From Dryomyza anilis (taxonomy: Eukaryota; Arthropoda; Insecta; Diptera; Dryomyzidae): a stretch of DNA of 64,000 nucleotides. The position numbers and the translations under genes are program-made. A model generated the notes under the pieces. The model was not told the DNA's origin. It searched no databases and worked only from the letters and a program-made list of their open reading frames with translations. The stretch spans positions 71,182,367 to 71,246,366 of the forward strand of contig OX638133.1 in NCBI GenBank assembly GCA_951804985.1, written 5' to 3'. Shown here in pieces: positions 10,320 through 22,536 of the stretch (the first letter of the stretch is position 1; the number at the start of each line of letters is the position of its first letter).

Positions 10320-11563
10320 AATTTGCCTTTAATGAATGCAATGATTTGTTATTTCATTATTATATCAGCAGTCAGGAAACTTGAGGATGTCTAAATTATA
10401 GGTTAAAGGATTATACAATATCAAACATAATCACAATAGCAGGGTGTGTGTTTTATTAGTGGGAGGACGTTGGGTTTTGTGTATTTAATATAAAATGTAT
10501 GTATTTGTCATGAATAAATAATTTTAGAGTATACTATCATTAAAAATTATTCATGAATCTTAGTTATATTTTAGTGAAAAGTTTGATTGATATAATTTTA
10601 CAGCTTTTCATTTTTAAGATTTCTTGTACATTAAAATCGCATTTGACATAGTCTCGAAATTTGTTTAATTTTATTCACTATTATTATAGATTCGCTTTTG
10701 TAAAATATCTCGTTTGGTGAATATCCGAGATATTTAAACTTCGAACGAAATTCTTTTCAAAGTTTAATTCGATCGAATTTTCTTTTTTTTCTGTTCCAAA
10801 ATTTGATTTTTCAATACAAAATTAACGTATTTCAAACGAGTTCAATTTTATTTTAATTGTCAAATATTCGAATTTTCCTCGAATGTGAATTTTCGTATAT
10901 AAAATCTCATTAGTATATAAAATCTCTCAAATTTACAGGAAATTTATATATATTTTTTTATAACTCCATTATAACTCCAGCTTAACCGAGCGGTAAAAGT
11001 CATCATGATAACATCGATGATCTCTCGATGATTTTGTATCCCGAGTCACCTCGAATCTCCATCCAATTTCCGCATTACATTTGTTCTGGAGTGGTCGCAT
11101 TCGATCATCGCATATATAATAAGAGAATAACGAATAAGGGCTCATGAGATGTAGATTACAAACCAATTGAGAATTTGGAGTAGATCTCATCCATACTTTC
11201 ACTTACAAAGTAAATATGTAGACCTAATCTTATTTCCAAGTTCGAGGGTAATGTACTCGTAATGACCCTCTATTCGTGATTGCTATAAAATAAGATGAGT
11301 TATGTCGAAAGACAAAAAACCAATCCAAAATTGACTTTGACTTTTTACGCGTTTGAGTTTTCTGTCAGAATTTGTGTTTCATTAATAATATTTTGAAATA
11401 ATTTCAATGAAATTCAGCTGAAACTAGACAAAGTTATGACTACTTAAACTCAAGAAATGTGATTTTTTATGTATAGCTCTTAATCGAATTTACGAATTTG
11501 TTTTAAAATCAGGTCTTAAAGAAAGATTTGCAAAAAACAGGTAATTGGAAATATAGAATTATA
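10320..11563. other. AT-rich non-coding DNA
   Basis: No gene seen. TTCGAA/TCGAAT-rich text at 10640-10900 may be a decayed transposon. The segment 10960-11290 is less AT-rich (ATCGATGATCTCTCGATGAT near 11011), but I find no supported feature in it. Confidence 0.4.
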
Positions 11564-11816
11564 CGGCCATGTTCCGGCTTTCGATCAAATTCTGATAGAA
11601 TTTCATATAAAATTTGTAAACAAACGGTTTTGAATTCGATGTCACAATACAAAAAATGTGTTTTTCAAACGAATTCAAATCGTTGAAGTCAAAGTAAACC
11701 GATTGAATTCATTGAAAAAAGAAATTTTTGTTCTGAAACATCGAATTCAAAACCGTTTATTAACATATTTTATATGAATTTCGATTGGAATTCGATCGAA
11801 AGCCGGAACATGCCCG
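11564..11816. mobile_element. Palindromic MITE, family E copy 1
   Basis: The ends are inverted: GGCCATGTTCCGGCTTTCGA on the left mirrors TCGAAAGCCGGAACATGCCC on the right. Pairing continues inward (GTTTTGAATTCGATGTC against CATCGAATTCAAAACCG), so the 253-bp element could fold into a long hairpin. ATA on both sides may be a 3-bp target duplication. No coding sequence. A truncated second copy lies at 39846. Confidence 0.8.
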
Positions 11817-12029
11817 ATAGATCTAGTCCGATACATATAAAATACTTTTATTTATATATTAAAATAACAGATGTTATGTCATAATAGTTAAACTGTAAAA
11901 TATATATTTTTTGCGTTTGACTGCCCATAACTTCGGTCAGATGCACCCGAATTGAATTGAATTTATTTCAAAATATTATATGAAATATTCTTAATAGAAT
12001 ACAAAAGAAATCAGACAAAAGAAATCAAA

Positions 12030-12681
12030 ATACCCATCGATTGGCATCATTACTTAAAAATATTTTGCCAAACATTTTTTTGCAAATGATAAAAATGAAT
12101 AGGTTCTTTAAATACCAACAATTAATGCCTTTACACCACTATTGTATCTTGTACAAATAAAGAGTTATAGCAAAAAACAAAAAGAAAAATATGAAAATCT
12201 TGTCATGCCAAAAGGACGAATCTTCTCTATAACTCTTTATTGGTACAAGATAAAACAGTAGTGTGAAGCCATTAATTGTTTGTTTTCAAAGCATCGATTG
12301 GCATCATTACTTAAAAATAATTTGCTGAACATTTGTCTTGCTATTGATAAAAAATTAAAAAAATCATTTTAAATTAAGGATGCCAATCGATAGAAGCTTT
12401 AAAAACAAACACTTAATGACTTTACACTATTATTTTATCTTGTACCAATAAAGAGTTATAGCAAAAAAATGAAAAGATACGCCCTTTTGGTATGACAAGA
12501 TTTTCAATTTTTCGAATTCGCCCATTGGTTTTGTCTTTTGTGGCTAGAAATATCCAACAAAACTACACACTATTTTGGCACAATATACTTGAGGGAAAAC
12601 TTCATTAAAAAAATTAAAAAAAAAAAAACGCAATAATCAAAAATTCCACATTCGCCCCCATTAGCATGATAGTGACGATAT
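12030..12681 (+). mobile_element. Hairpin MITE, family A copy 1 (5' truncated)
   Basis: Contains two sets of inverted arms. Each arm includes CGATTGGCATCATTA, AACAATTAATGCC and CTCTTTATTGGTACAAGATA-like words. The right terminus, CATGATAGTGACGATAT, ends at 12681 and matches both ends of the complete copy at 58943-59902. The matching left terminus is missing here. Non-autonomous. Confidence 0.75.
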
Positions 12682-14056
12682 TAAGTTTGCGAATATTTTG
12701 TGTTCTGATGTGTTAGGGGTTCGGCTTGAAATCCTCAACATTTGTGTTTCGTGATTTTGTTTTTGGGGTTTTGTGTTTGTGGATTTCAAGCCGCTCTCCC
12801 ATAGAAGGTGTGGTGGCTGCGTTATATTTTTGACTGCAAATTTGTATTATAAAATAATCTATAATCCTGTGATTACATAATGTGAAAATCATTGTAGCAA
12901 TTTTTCAAATGACTAGAAAACCGTAAAATTTCAACTCATGGCAGTTTTTCCTCATGACAATCAATCACAACTGTTTACATTATACAAAGTAAACAGCAAC
13001 GTAAAAATAGTTGAAAATTTATTTAAAAGTGGGTGGCATTGCCAACAGTGGTACACTCTACAACATATATTTTTTACAAGCGTTCGGTGAATGAACGTCA
13101 GACGCAGATCATTTAATCAGCAACATAAAAAATGATTTCTTAATGAAGAAATTGAAGAAATAAATTAAAATAAAATAAAAAATCAACAGGTTGCGCTGTA
13201 TTAAGTGCTTGGAAAAGCATACAAAAAAGAATATGAACTAAAAAAAAGACCCATTACAAGCTCCAAAGTAAACCAGACAAGATCGTCGTCAGTGCACAGC
13301 TGTGGTTGCTGCGGCCTTTTTAATGAGTAGATCTAATTTCTATACAGCGTATAATTTGACAAGGTATTTCCTATATAATATATCGACGGTAAACGAGGCT
13401 CACATGCTAAGTACCCGCAAGAAATCAGCTGGAGAGAAAAGAAAAAAAAAATTCAACATGTGTTTTATAAAAATTTTAGAGGCTTTTTGCTTAGGTGCCA
13501 AGCAGCGAGTGAAGTATTTATGTTGGCTTTTTGTGGCCCAAAGTCGTCTTGGCTGGGAGCGTTCAAAAATATAAAAAACGAAAAAAAAACTACTCAAAAG
13601 TCTCGAAAGTTGTAGCATTTTCTCTAAACTCAGCTACTACTTTTTTGTTTGTTTGTTTGAATTTTGCTGCATTGCGTGGGATGTGTAGTCAAAAAAAATA
13701 TATATGGAAAAAAAGCACCAACTGACGTTTTATATAATGTAACAGTGTGGTTATCTTTAGTAGACTGAGTTGTTTTTATTTAATTTTTTTTTCTTCTCAT
13801 ATGCGCAAATGTTAGTTTTGTTTGTTTTGAACCAAGTGTTTTTATGTTAACAAGTGTTGCACATATGTTTTGTTTTTTACATTTTAACTGTTTTATTATT
13901 TTTATTATGATGTTGGTAGCAACTTCAGTTGGTACTTGTGAGATATATATGTGCGTGGTTCCGTAAGTGATCCTCCAACCTTTTTTCTTATCGTCTTTTA
14001 GCAAATTTTTTATTTTTAATTTAAAATTATTAAATCATTTTTATTTTTGTATTAAG
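12682..14056. other. Unique AT-rich DNA with GC-richer islands
   Basis: No gene supported. Block 12700-12830 and block 13030-13330 are less AT-rich. The latter contains GTCGTCAGTGCACAGCTGTGG (split here as TCAGTG followed by an E-box), which resembles an initiator context. Short frames at 13302-13725 and 13780-14004 lack domains and overlap on both strands. Confidence 0.35.
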
Positions 14057-14058
14057 TA

Positions 14059-14933
14059 CACAGAAAAAAAATCATCAATATGATGAATTTAATCATAAAT
14101 ATTATGAATTTTTTCACCAACTACCAGATTCATCATATTGATACCACCGTTCATTAAATGACATATTGATGAATACATTAATTATATATGAAATTATTCG
14201 TACTATCGAACATCATAGTGTAGAACGAAATATTCAATACAATGAATTTGAATCGTCGTATTGATGAATTTGTTCATAATATTTATGAATAAATTTTTTT
14301 TACGAATTTTTCAGAAACAAGTTTTTCTTTTTTTGATAATAGTTAAAAAAAGGTGTTGTTGTAAAATTTTTTTAGAAAGTAATTCGTAAAAAAGTATTGT
14401 TGTAATAATTTTATTTAAAAATAACAGAAAATTAAAAAAAAAAGTTCTTCAAAAAAAAATGTTTTCGAAAAAAAAGTCGAAAAAAGAAATTTCAGAAAAA
14501 AAATTCGAAAAAACTTTTTTTTTTCAAAATATGACAAAAAAAATGTTAAATTATTTTTTATAATTATAACTTTTTATTAATAAAAAGTTGTAATTATAAA
14601 TAAATATATTTTAAAACACTTTACTACTTTAGGCATACAAGAACTACTTGAGAACTGAGAAGTACGATACTGAGAAGAACGGCATTCTTCAATATGAAGT
14701 AAAATATGTTTAATTTTATATTCGTGTTCATTGATATCATGAAACGTATTCTTCACATAAGTTCATCATATTGAAGAAGACTTTTTCGACAGTTACCAAG
14801 CGTTCATCATATTTATGATCGCATTCATAACATTGATGTCGTTAGTCGTTAATATATAATATAGTCTTCAATACAATGAATCAATGTTTGAAGAACTGAA
14901 TTCATCAATATGATGTACATTTTTTTTTCTGTG
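14059..14933. mobile_element. TA-flanked MITE, family C copy 1
   Basis: Terminal inverted repeats start CACAGAAAAAAAAT, and ATCAATATGATGAATT-like text follows on both ends. The element is flanked by TA on both sides (14057-14058 and 14934-14935), the hallmark of Tc1/mariner-type insertion. The 875-bp interior is built of ATGAAT/ATTCAT inverted words and A/T runs with no transposase frame. Related to 54214-54941 and 25034-27225. Confidence 0.85.
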
Positions 14934-15245
14934 TAGTTAGTTACTTCATAACTTATATTTGTAAGACCTGAGAAAAAAATATATGCGCATAAGACTAATT
15001 CTTCGAGGCCAGAAATGCCATTAAATAATACTACTTTAAGATTTTTCCTATGGCCATTTCATATATCAATCCGGATATCTGATATCTGGATCTTTTTTAA
15101 TAAACAACATATTCCATCAGTTTAACTTTATTTATAAAATATCCATTTATATTAAATACCTCTTGGCTAAAGTTTGTACGGATATTTTAACCTCCCCTTT
15201 CTTCCCAAGTCACCGGAGGTATTGAAAAATTTTTATAATATCATA

Positions 15246-15663
15246 CACTGAGGGAAAAAAGTAATAAAATTAAATAAAAAAGTAGTAAATTTAAATACTT
15301 TTCGACACGTTTTTCACCCGTAGTCTTTTGCATTTAAATTAAATACTGGATGTAAATTACCTACGTAATAAAATTTGATGTAAATACTTTTTATTTAAAT
15401 TTATTACGTATGTAATAAAATTTAAAGTAAATACTTTTTATTACTTTTTATTAAAGTTATAACATTTTATATGAGATAAAATTATTATTTAATTTTTCTT
15501 TTTTTGAAATTTTTAATAAAATTAAATACTTTTTTATTTAATCAAAAATTAAATACGCGCGTAATATTTTTTGTATGGAGTATTACGTTTTTTATTACAA
15601 AACTATTTAAATCAAATTTAAATAAATTTTATTTAATTTTATTACGTCACTTTTTCCTTAGTG
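15246..15663. mobile_element. TA-flanked MITE, family B copy 1
   Basis: The left end CACTGAGGGAAAAAAGTAAT is inverted relative to the right end TCACTTTTTCCTTAGTG. TA dinucleotides flank both ends (15244-15245, 15664-15665). The 418-bp interior is rich in TTAAATA and TACGTAATAAAATT words. The 77-aa frame at 15504 is composed of these words and is not a gene. Confidence 0.85.
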
Positions 15664-16348
15664 TAGTAGAAGTAAAACTCAACAAATACATTTTATTTCA
15701 GAGACATATTTTTTGCGTTTACTTATTAATTTTATAAATACCAGTTGATTTTCTTAAAAAGTGAAAATGTCATTCTCAAGATTAATACCTTTTGATCAAT
15801 TGATAGCACTTTATGACTCGTTGATCACGATTTGTCGAATATAAAATAATTTGATGAACCAAACTTTGTAAATTTTAAATGTCCACTATGTATATAAGCC
15901 ATGCAATAGTTGTAGCATTTGAAACCCATTTCAAAACATTCATTTTATTTCAAGACATGTACTGTCGCCGACTCTATGCCTGAAATGAATGTGTTGCACC
16001 CAACAACAAAGCACAAGTAGTGTCAAAACAAAACACAAACAAGACGTAGTTGTAGTGAAGAGCTCTATACTGATGTCCGATCAAAATTCAAATACTGAAA
16101 TCACACAAAGTACTTAGTGCATTTTACATTTTTTTATCACTCTTACTCTAACGAATTTTCATTAATACATATTGAAATACAGAAAAAATTCAAAAGGTAG
16201 ATGAAGATGTTATAATATTTTATGTTTATTTTTTATTTGTCGATCCACAGTTTTTTCATTATATAATTTTTTTTCCAAAAAGACTTTTTGTTGGATATAT
16301 TGCTTTTCGATCAATGCGTTAATATCGCCGTACACATTTTTTTTAATT

Positions 16349-16975
16349 ATACCCTACACTAAGAGTGAAAGGGTATATTCAGTTTGGAACGCCGTTTGTA
16401 ACACCCAGAAGGAAGCATCTCCGGTATGGAAAAGTATATATATTCTTGATCAGCATGACCTCATGAGTCGATTTTGCGATGTCCGTCCGTCTGTCTGTCT
16501 GTCTGTTGAAATCCCTACTATTTTTAAAATTGAAGAGCTAGATAAATGAAACTTATAACTTAGATTACTAATATACCTACACTGTATGTGCGAAAAATTG
16601 GCGAGATCGGTCCATTGTGACCTATGATCCGACCACTTATGTTCAAATACCTCATGTAAAATGTACATATAAAGATCAATTTTTATGTATACGTGCTTAG
16701 GTAAACTTTTTTGGTCAAACATATATTGACATCATGCTCAAATACATGATAATAATGTTTTCCGGCGAAAAGACTTGTGGTTCACAAAAAAAAAATCGAA
16801 ATTCGGTACACCTACCAATTTGTAAATATGGGTAACAAATAAATGGAAATTCTTCAGCGATTGAATGTTTGTAGTTATTTTCAGGATTCGTATACCCTGG
16901 TGACCTATATATCACTTTGAATGGTAACCACACATATGTGTAGGGTATTTATAGTCGGCTTAGACCGACTATAAT
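16349..16975 (+). mobile_element. DINE-1/INE-1-like Helitron-associated element
   Basis: Begins with a TATACCC...GGGTATA inverted pair. It then carries the text typical of drosophilid INE-1/DINE-1 elements: AGAAGGAAGC, AGTATATATATTCTTGATCA, GAGTCGAT, and a GTCCGTC(TGTC)n run near 16480-16505. It ends in TAGTCGGC...GACCGACTATA, a small hairpin as expected for a Helitron-class 3' end. Non-autonomous and non-coding. The family name rests on remembered consensus features. A diverged copy lies at 40630. Confidence 0.7.
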
Positions 16976-17299
16976 TTTGATAATCCTAACTATCATAATT
17001 ACACCTACTTTAAAATTTCCCATGTGATCTAACCTTCCCAACTGTTTTTTTTTTAAATAATGTTTGTTGTATATAAACACATAAATACCGACAACAACAT
17101 TACTGCCGTCGAACGCCGAGCGGCAAACTTGTTGTTGTTACCTATATTCCTCTTCTCACTCGTTACTCGTTACGATCACTCACTGAACTCACCGTATTTA
17201 TTGCATTCAGCAACAGTAGTGTTATTTGGTTTTGTTTTTCAAAACATTGAATGTCTTGAAAAAAATGTCTTGACACCAATGAAACAAATACAGCAGTGC

Positions 17300-17381
17300 A
17301 GTGAAGTCGCTGGAGTGACTTCACTATAATACTGAAGAGTGCCATTGCAAAAAGCACTCAATACTGCAGAGTGCAGTATTG
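17300..17381. other. Two adjacent perfect hairpins
   Basis: The 17300-17325 stem AGTGAAGTC pairs with GACTTCACT (9 bp, 8-nt loop). The 17359-17381 stem CAATACTGCA pairs with TGCAGTATTG (10 bp, 3-nt loop). Both sit in a block rich in CAGTGCAGT/ACTGCA words. They could be a relic of an inverted-repeat element or a structured RNA. No function is assigned. Confidence 0.5.
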
Positions 17382-17439
17382 CATATTTTGCAGATGTAAC
17401 TTTAAATACCTATGTGATGTCTAATGTATATATTCTGAT

Positions 17440-17850
17440 TTGATTGAAACACAAACGAATAAGAATTTCGATTTTGGTTTTTAATTTAAAACCCAAACTG
17501 AATCGATTTACTATTTGGGTTTTAAAATTTTATTACAGATTCTGTGTTACGGTTTCGGTTTTAATATGTTAAATCCTGAATTATTTTACTAACACAAAAA
17601 CTAAAAACCATTTTTATAAAATAAGAATTATTACTATAATAAAAAAATTAAAATTAGTTAAATATTTTATTTTTTTGTTCGCTAAAAATAAAATATTTAT
17701 GTGTATACTATACATTTTTTAAGCCCCAATTTAAAACTAAAACCGTTATAACACTTTTCTATATTGCTTTTTTTTAATAACGCTTTAGATTATAAAAATG
17801 AACCGGTTTTAAATGAATATTGATTTTGGTAATGATTTACATCCCTAATT
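17440..17850. repeat. GGTTTTAAAACC-type imperfect repeat
   Basis: Recurring GGTTTTTAATTTAAAACCC-like and CGGTTTCGGTTTTAAT words on both strands. They resemble the AACCG-rich block at 44225-44395 and may be the same old repeat class. Confidence 0.4.
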
Positions 17851-19420
17851 CTTACTTAACATTGCTATCTGAATCGCTTGAGACCGCCAGTTCGTCCGTC
17901 CAAAAGCAGGATAACTCGGAAAATACTTAACGGATTTTAATCAATTTAATTTCAATTTATTTAATATTAAGAGTAACTTTAAGTTCGAATGTGAGAATAA
18001 TCGGAGGTCTTGTCAACTTACCATACAAGTGAATTACAAAACACTCTCTAGGAACCCAAAATTCGCAAAGTATTTTAGAAATAGTTTCTAAATTGTGTAG
18101 CTCAATTAAAAATTCAACTACACATAAGGGTTTAAAAAATCTTTCGATTCAAGCATTATAACTTATTTCATCCTATTTATATTAGAAACAAACGGATTGA
18201 AACAAACGTAATATAATTGCTTCCAACAATTGTTTTTCGGTGTGTATTCATATAAATCTGTATTTAATATTGTTAATTTTATTTTGCGTTACATACATTC
18301 TTCACATATTTTATATATTTTAAGCAAAACATGCTATAATTTATATTTTTGCTTGTAACAACAAACAAAATCTACTTACGCTGATTACACAAATTGTGGT
18401 TGGTTGTCTCTGTTGCCAACTTCACTCGTGTCATTAATTTTACGTCAAATCAAATTTGCGCGCGTGCAGTGCAGCCATCAGCGCAGAGTGTTGCCAGCCT
18501 TCCTGCTTTTTGTTGATGCTACTAATTTTCTTTGAATTCAGCACAATTGTGTTAAGAAAATAGAAAAAGAATTAAAACTGCACATGCAAAAAGTGGAAAG
18601 TTTGAAAAATTAGTTTTTTATTGCTACACAAGTTTCTGCTTCTACCACTTTACCTAATATTATTCTTTCTTTTTCATCTATCCCGATTTCAAAGTCTATA
18701 GTTTGTTAGTGATGTACACCGTAATTAGCCTGGTTTTTTTTTCATGTTGCCTAACAAATTAAATTTAACTTAAATAATGCCATAAAATAATAATTTACTT
18801 TGTTTGTAAGCTCCATTTCAACGGTGCTGTGAAATGCTGTCTGTGAAGAACCTCTATAAAATATTCGCTGCAAAGAATTTCTGCAAATAATGACTTAAGT
18901 AAATATTAAAACAATCAATTAAACTCACTTGTGTTTATTTTGAAACACCGGCATTAAATTGTGTTCCAGTTTCCAGTAGGTGTAACCTGCTCTGTTACAG
19001 AACCACTATACAGCCTTCTCTTTATGGTATACAGTCACTTGTGTACATCAATCAACTGCAACCGACAGTACCCACAACTCTTCAGTGTACCCAGTAGTAA
19101 TAGTTGACGGTTTTCGTAATTATAAATTTAAAATTGAATTTATAAAAACAGTTTATTTAAAATGCTTAATAATTTCTAAGTAATAGCATATTGAGTTCAT
19201 TTAGTAATAGGATATGGTATCTAATAAAAGATTTGTAAGTGGCTGATATTTTTACAGACCAGTGCACATGTCCGAGTCAATAGTAGAATCATATGCCTTC
19301 CAAATTTAAAACCAGTAGACCTTTCTCCGAATTACGAACCTGTGTAATCAATTAATAATAATAATGGCAACGTACATATGGCAATAAAATATGACTGTGA
19401 TTTTTTTTAAATTTTAAAGC
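17851..19420. other. Non-coding DNA; GC-richer block 18380-18560
   Basis: Mostly AT-rich. The block 18380-18560 has higher GC, with a GCGCGCGTGCAGTGCAGCCA core near 18460, and on the minus strand TGGCAACACT and TTGGCAACAG words like those at 3662 and 8222. It could be a promoter or enhancer, but no initiator plus open frame supports a gene. Confidence 0.35.
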
Positions 19421-19424
19421 CAGA

Positions 19425-20700
19425 TTCCCGCAATATTTTAAAAACGGACAGATAACAGGCAGCTCTTCATACTAACTCCGCCTTTGCCTGCTTTCTAGAC
19501 TCTGCCAAATATTATGTCTTGGGTGACCTTATCAGAGACAATATTTTTGTCTTTTTCTGGAATATATAGGGAATATATTTGGAAAACAATCATGTATTTA
19601 GGCAGATATTGATACAAACTCCGCATTTATCTGCCTGAAATCATTCAATAAAATGTTTTTAAATTGCTCTGAGGCTGTCAGAGCCTATTCTTTGGTAGAT
19701 AATACGCCTTGACAAAATTTCTAGCATTTTTCATGGAATATTTTTGGGAAAACACACAGATTAATGGTAGTTTATGGGAAACGTATGACAGATTATTAAA
19801 TTTTATGGAATTTGGAATTGAGATTTTTGGAATATTTTGGGAACAACAGACAGCTTTTAATTCAAACTCCTCCTTTGTCTGAATAAAATATTTCAACAAA
19901 AAAAAAAAACATTTATGAACTTTCTCGACTCTGCCAAACATTATGACTAGCGTAACCATACCTGAGATAATGTTATTGTCTTTTTCTGGAATATCTGGGT
20001 TACATTTCCCGAAAACTATCAGGTATTTAGGCAGATATTGATACAAACTCTGCCTTTGTCTGCTTGAAATCTTTCAATAAATTTTTTTTAAATTGCCTTG
20101 AGCCTGTCAAACATTTTTTTTTTGGTATATAATATCCCATGACAAAATTTCCCCATGACAGTTTTTTTTTTTGTATAATATCCCATCACAAAATTTTCTG
20201 GATTATTGTCGGCGTATTTCCGGCAAACACACAAATGAATGAAAGTTTATGAAAAGCATATGACAGATTATCAAATTTTATGGAATTTTATAGGCAGATT
20301 CCGAGCATATTTGGGGAACAGATAGAAAACTTAAAATCTTTCAAAATAGCGTTTCTGAACTGCTTTAATTCTACCAAAAACTTTGTCTTGGATGACCTTA
20401 CAAGAGATGACATTTTTGTCCTTTCCTGGAATATCTGGGAAATAGTTTTGGAAAAAAATCGGAAAAACTCGGTCTTTGTCTGCTTAAAATGTTTTTAAAC
20501 TACTATCAAAAATTTTGTCTTTGGTAGGTAATCGCCCGTGACAATATTTCTGCCATTTTTCTGGAATATTTCCTGCATATTTCCGAGAAAACACACAGAT
20601 AAATGGAAGTTTGTGGGAAGCGTATCGCAGATTCTCAAATTTGTATGGAATTTTAAAGGTAGATTTCTAGCATATTTGGGCACAAAAAAAAACAGACAGC
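19425..20700. repeat. ~420-bp tandem repeat, three units
   Basis: Three diverged units in direct order, with starts near 19425, 19845 and 20290. Each carries, in order, ACAGACAGCTTTT-like text, CAAACTCCGCCTTTGTCTG, CTCTGCCAAA, GTCTTTTTCTGGAATAT, a GGAAAACA word, TTTGGTAGATAATA, GACAAAATTTCT and AAATTTTATGGAATTT. A single fragment of the family lies at 62990-63085. Short frames within (for example 19678-20046 minus) are not conserved between units and are rejected as genes. Confidence 0.8.
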
Positions 20701-21449
20701 TTTTGATATAAACTTCAAACTAAGATGAGATTTTTTCAATAAAAGTTATTAGTTTATTTGCTACAACATTTAGAAAATTAAGATGATGAGTACGCTACCT
20801 TCTAAATATCCAACTTTTCTGTTTGTCGCATCTTTTTTCGTAACAAAGTACTTTAAAACTCAAAAACTTTAAGCAAACTTCTCAATATTTTCTGCTGGCC
20901 AACTTTACCATGTCATGTAAAACAGCCTCATATACCCCATAACGGCACTGCATTAAATACATCATCCAAATGTACATCGTACTTTGTACATATGTCGTAC
21001 ATATGATGCATATTTAAACATTCACTAACCTAAATACAAATTTACTCATATTTGCTAAAAGTAAAAGGAAACTGCAGAGTAAGAGAGCGACGACACAAAC
21101 ACATTGGAGTAAATGAATAACGGAGAAAAAGATGGCAACGCCAACACCGCACAGAGCATTTATTAAGGCAAAAGACATACTTTAAGGTATATTTTTTCTT
21201 TTTTTCGGAAAAACATAGCATCGAAGTGGTCGACCGTATAGACGGACAACCAGAGAACCAACGCCTTACTTGATTATGATGAAGCTTGAGTTTGCGTTAC
21301 TGTTTTTGCATTTTTCCCAACATTAATTCTTTTTTTTTTGCTGCATTTTTTGGGTTTGGTTTTGAGTGAAATTGGAGCAGCATAAAAATGCAGTAAAAAT
21401 AATAATAAAAAAAATGTAGTTTTTCTGGCGCTGCTGCCCTTCACCGTCG
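20701..21449. other. Non-coding DNA
   Basis: No gene seen. The sequence becomes progressively richer in GC from about 21060. GAGAGCGACGACAC near 21084 and GGTCGACCGTATAGACGGAC near 21228 are unassigned. It leads into the candidate leader exon. Confidence 0.35.
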
Positions 21450-21598
21450 TTCGTTTGTGTGGTCGGTCACAGTGACAGTAAGCGTAACCAGTATGAACGA
21501 ACAGCTGCGACTGCTCTAAAACTATCTTTTGGCATTAGACACAGCGTTACCAGATGTTTCTAGGGCAGCACATAAAACTGCCTGCGTGCTGGCGGCAG
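21450..21598 (+). promoter_or_regulatory. Candidate promoter and 5' leader exon
   Basis: A GC-rich block (GCTGCTGCCC, CAGCTGCGACTGC) contains CGGTCACAGTG near 21462. This is one mismatch from the YGGTCACACTR core promoter element of fly housekeeping-type promoters (motif 1). The block ends in GGCGGCAG followed by GTAATA at 21599, a possible 5' splice site. There is no long open frame, so it would be an untranslated exon. Its assignment to Shank, 31 kb downstream on the same strand, is speculative. Confidence 0.25.
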
Positions 21599-22182
21599 GT
21601 AATAAAAGGTTTAAGCAAGGCACAGATTTCAAATGCGCATTGAATTTTAAGAAAAAAATTTAAAGAATTTAGAAAAATATAATTATTAAAAATTTTTTAA
21701 AAATATATAAAAAAAAAATCATAGAATTTATTAGAAATATTAAAAAGATCTTGAAATATATAAATCTTAAATTTAAATAAATATAAAATTCATAATATAA
21801 AAAAATTATATTATAAAATAAAAACTAATAAAAATGTGTATACATTTATGTAGTTATTTTGTAATATATCATTCTACTACATTTTGTTAGATTTTAACTA
21901 CATTTGTTTTTACTTGACTTAATTACGCTACACAATGTATTAGAATTTCGAATTCAAAATGTTGAGAGATATTTTAATTATTTGAAATTCGTGGACACAT
22001 ACGAACGTAAGTACTACGAAATTACTTTCGTCGTGGAGGTATAAACGAAGCACATTTCGTTATCTACAAATTTAGTTTACTACATATTGCAAAAACTGTA
22101 TTTGTTTTATGTTTTGCATTTTCTACGGAGGACGACTACGAAAGTAAGCGGGTATCAACAAGAATTTCGGAGAAAAAAATAT

Positions 22183-22536
22183 GTTGGTGCAAGATCAAAT
22201 AGTGATGTAAAGGCATTAATTGTTTGATTTTAAAGAACCTATCGATTGGCATCATTATTTAAAAAAATTGCAAATGATAAAATTAAATAAAAAATATTTT
22301 AAAATAATGATGATGATCGATAGGTGCTTTAAAAACAAACAATTAATTCCCTTACATCACTATTTTATCTTATACCAATAAAAAGTTATGGCAAGCAAAC
22401 AAAAAGATTCGTTCTTTTGGTATGACAACATTTTCAATTTTTCGAATTCGTCCTTTTGGTTTGGTTTTTGTGGCTAGAAATATCCAACAAAACCGCACAC
22501 GATTTTGGCACAGTATACTTTAGGAAAAACTACATT
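22183..22536 (+). mobile_element. Hairpin MITE, family A copy 2 (partial)
   Basis: Carries the family A core. An inverted arm pair, CTATCGATTGGCATCATTA and GATGATCGATAGGTGCTTT, is flanked by TTAATTGTTTGATTTTAAAG and AACAAACAATTAATTCCC. It continues with GGCTAGAAATATCCAACAAA exactly as in the 12-kb copy. Both outer termini of the complete copy are missing. Confidence 0.75.

Noticed and set aside
19678..20046. 122-codon minus-strand frame
   Set aside because: Lies in the ~420-bp tandem repeat and is not preserved in the sister units.
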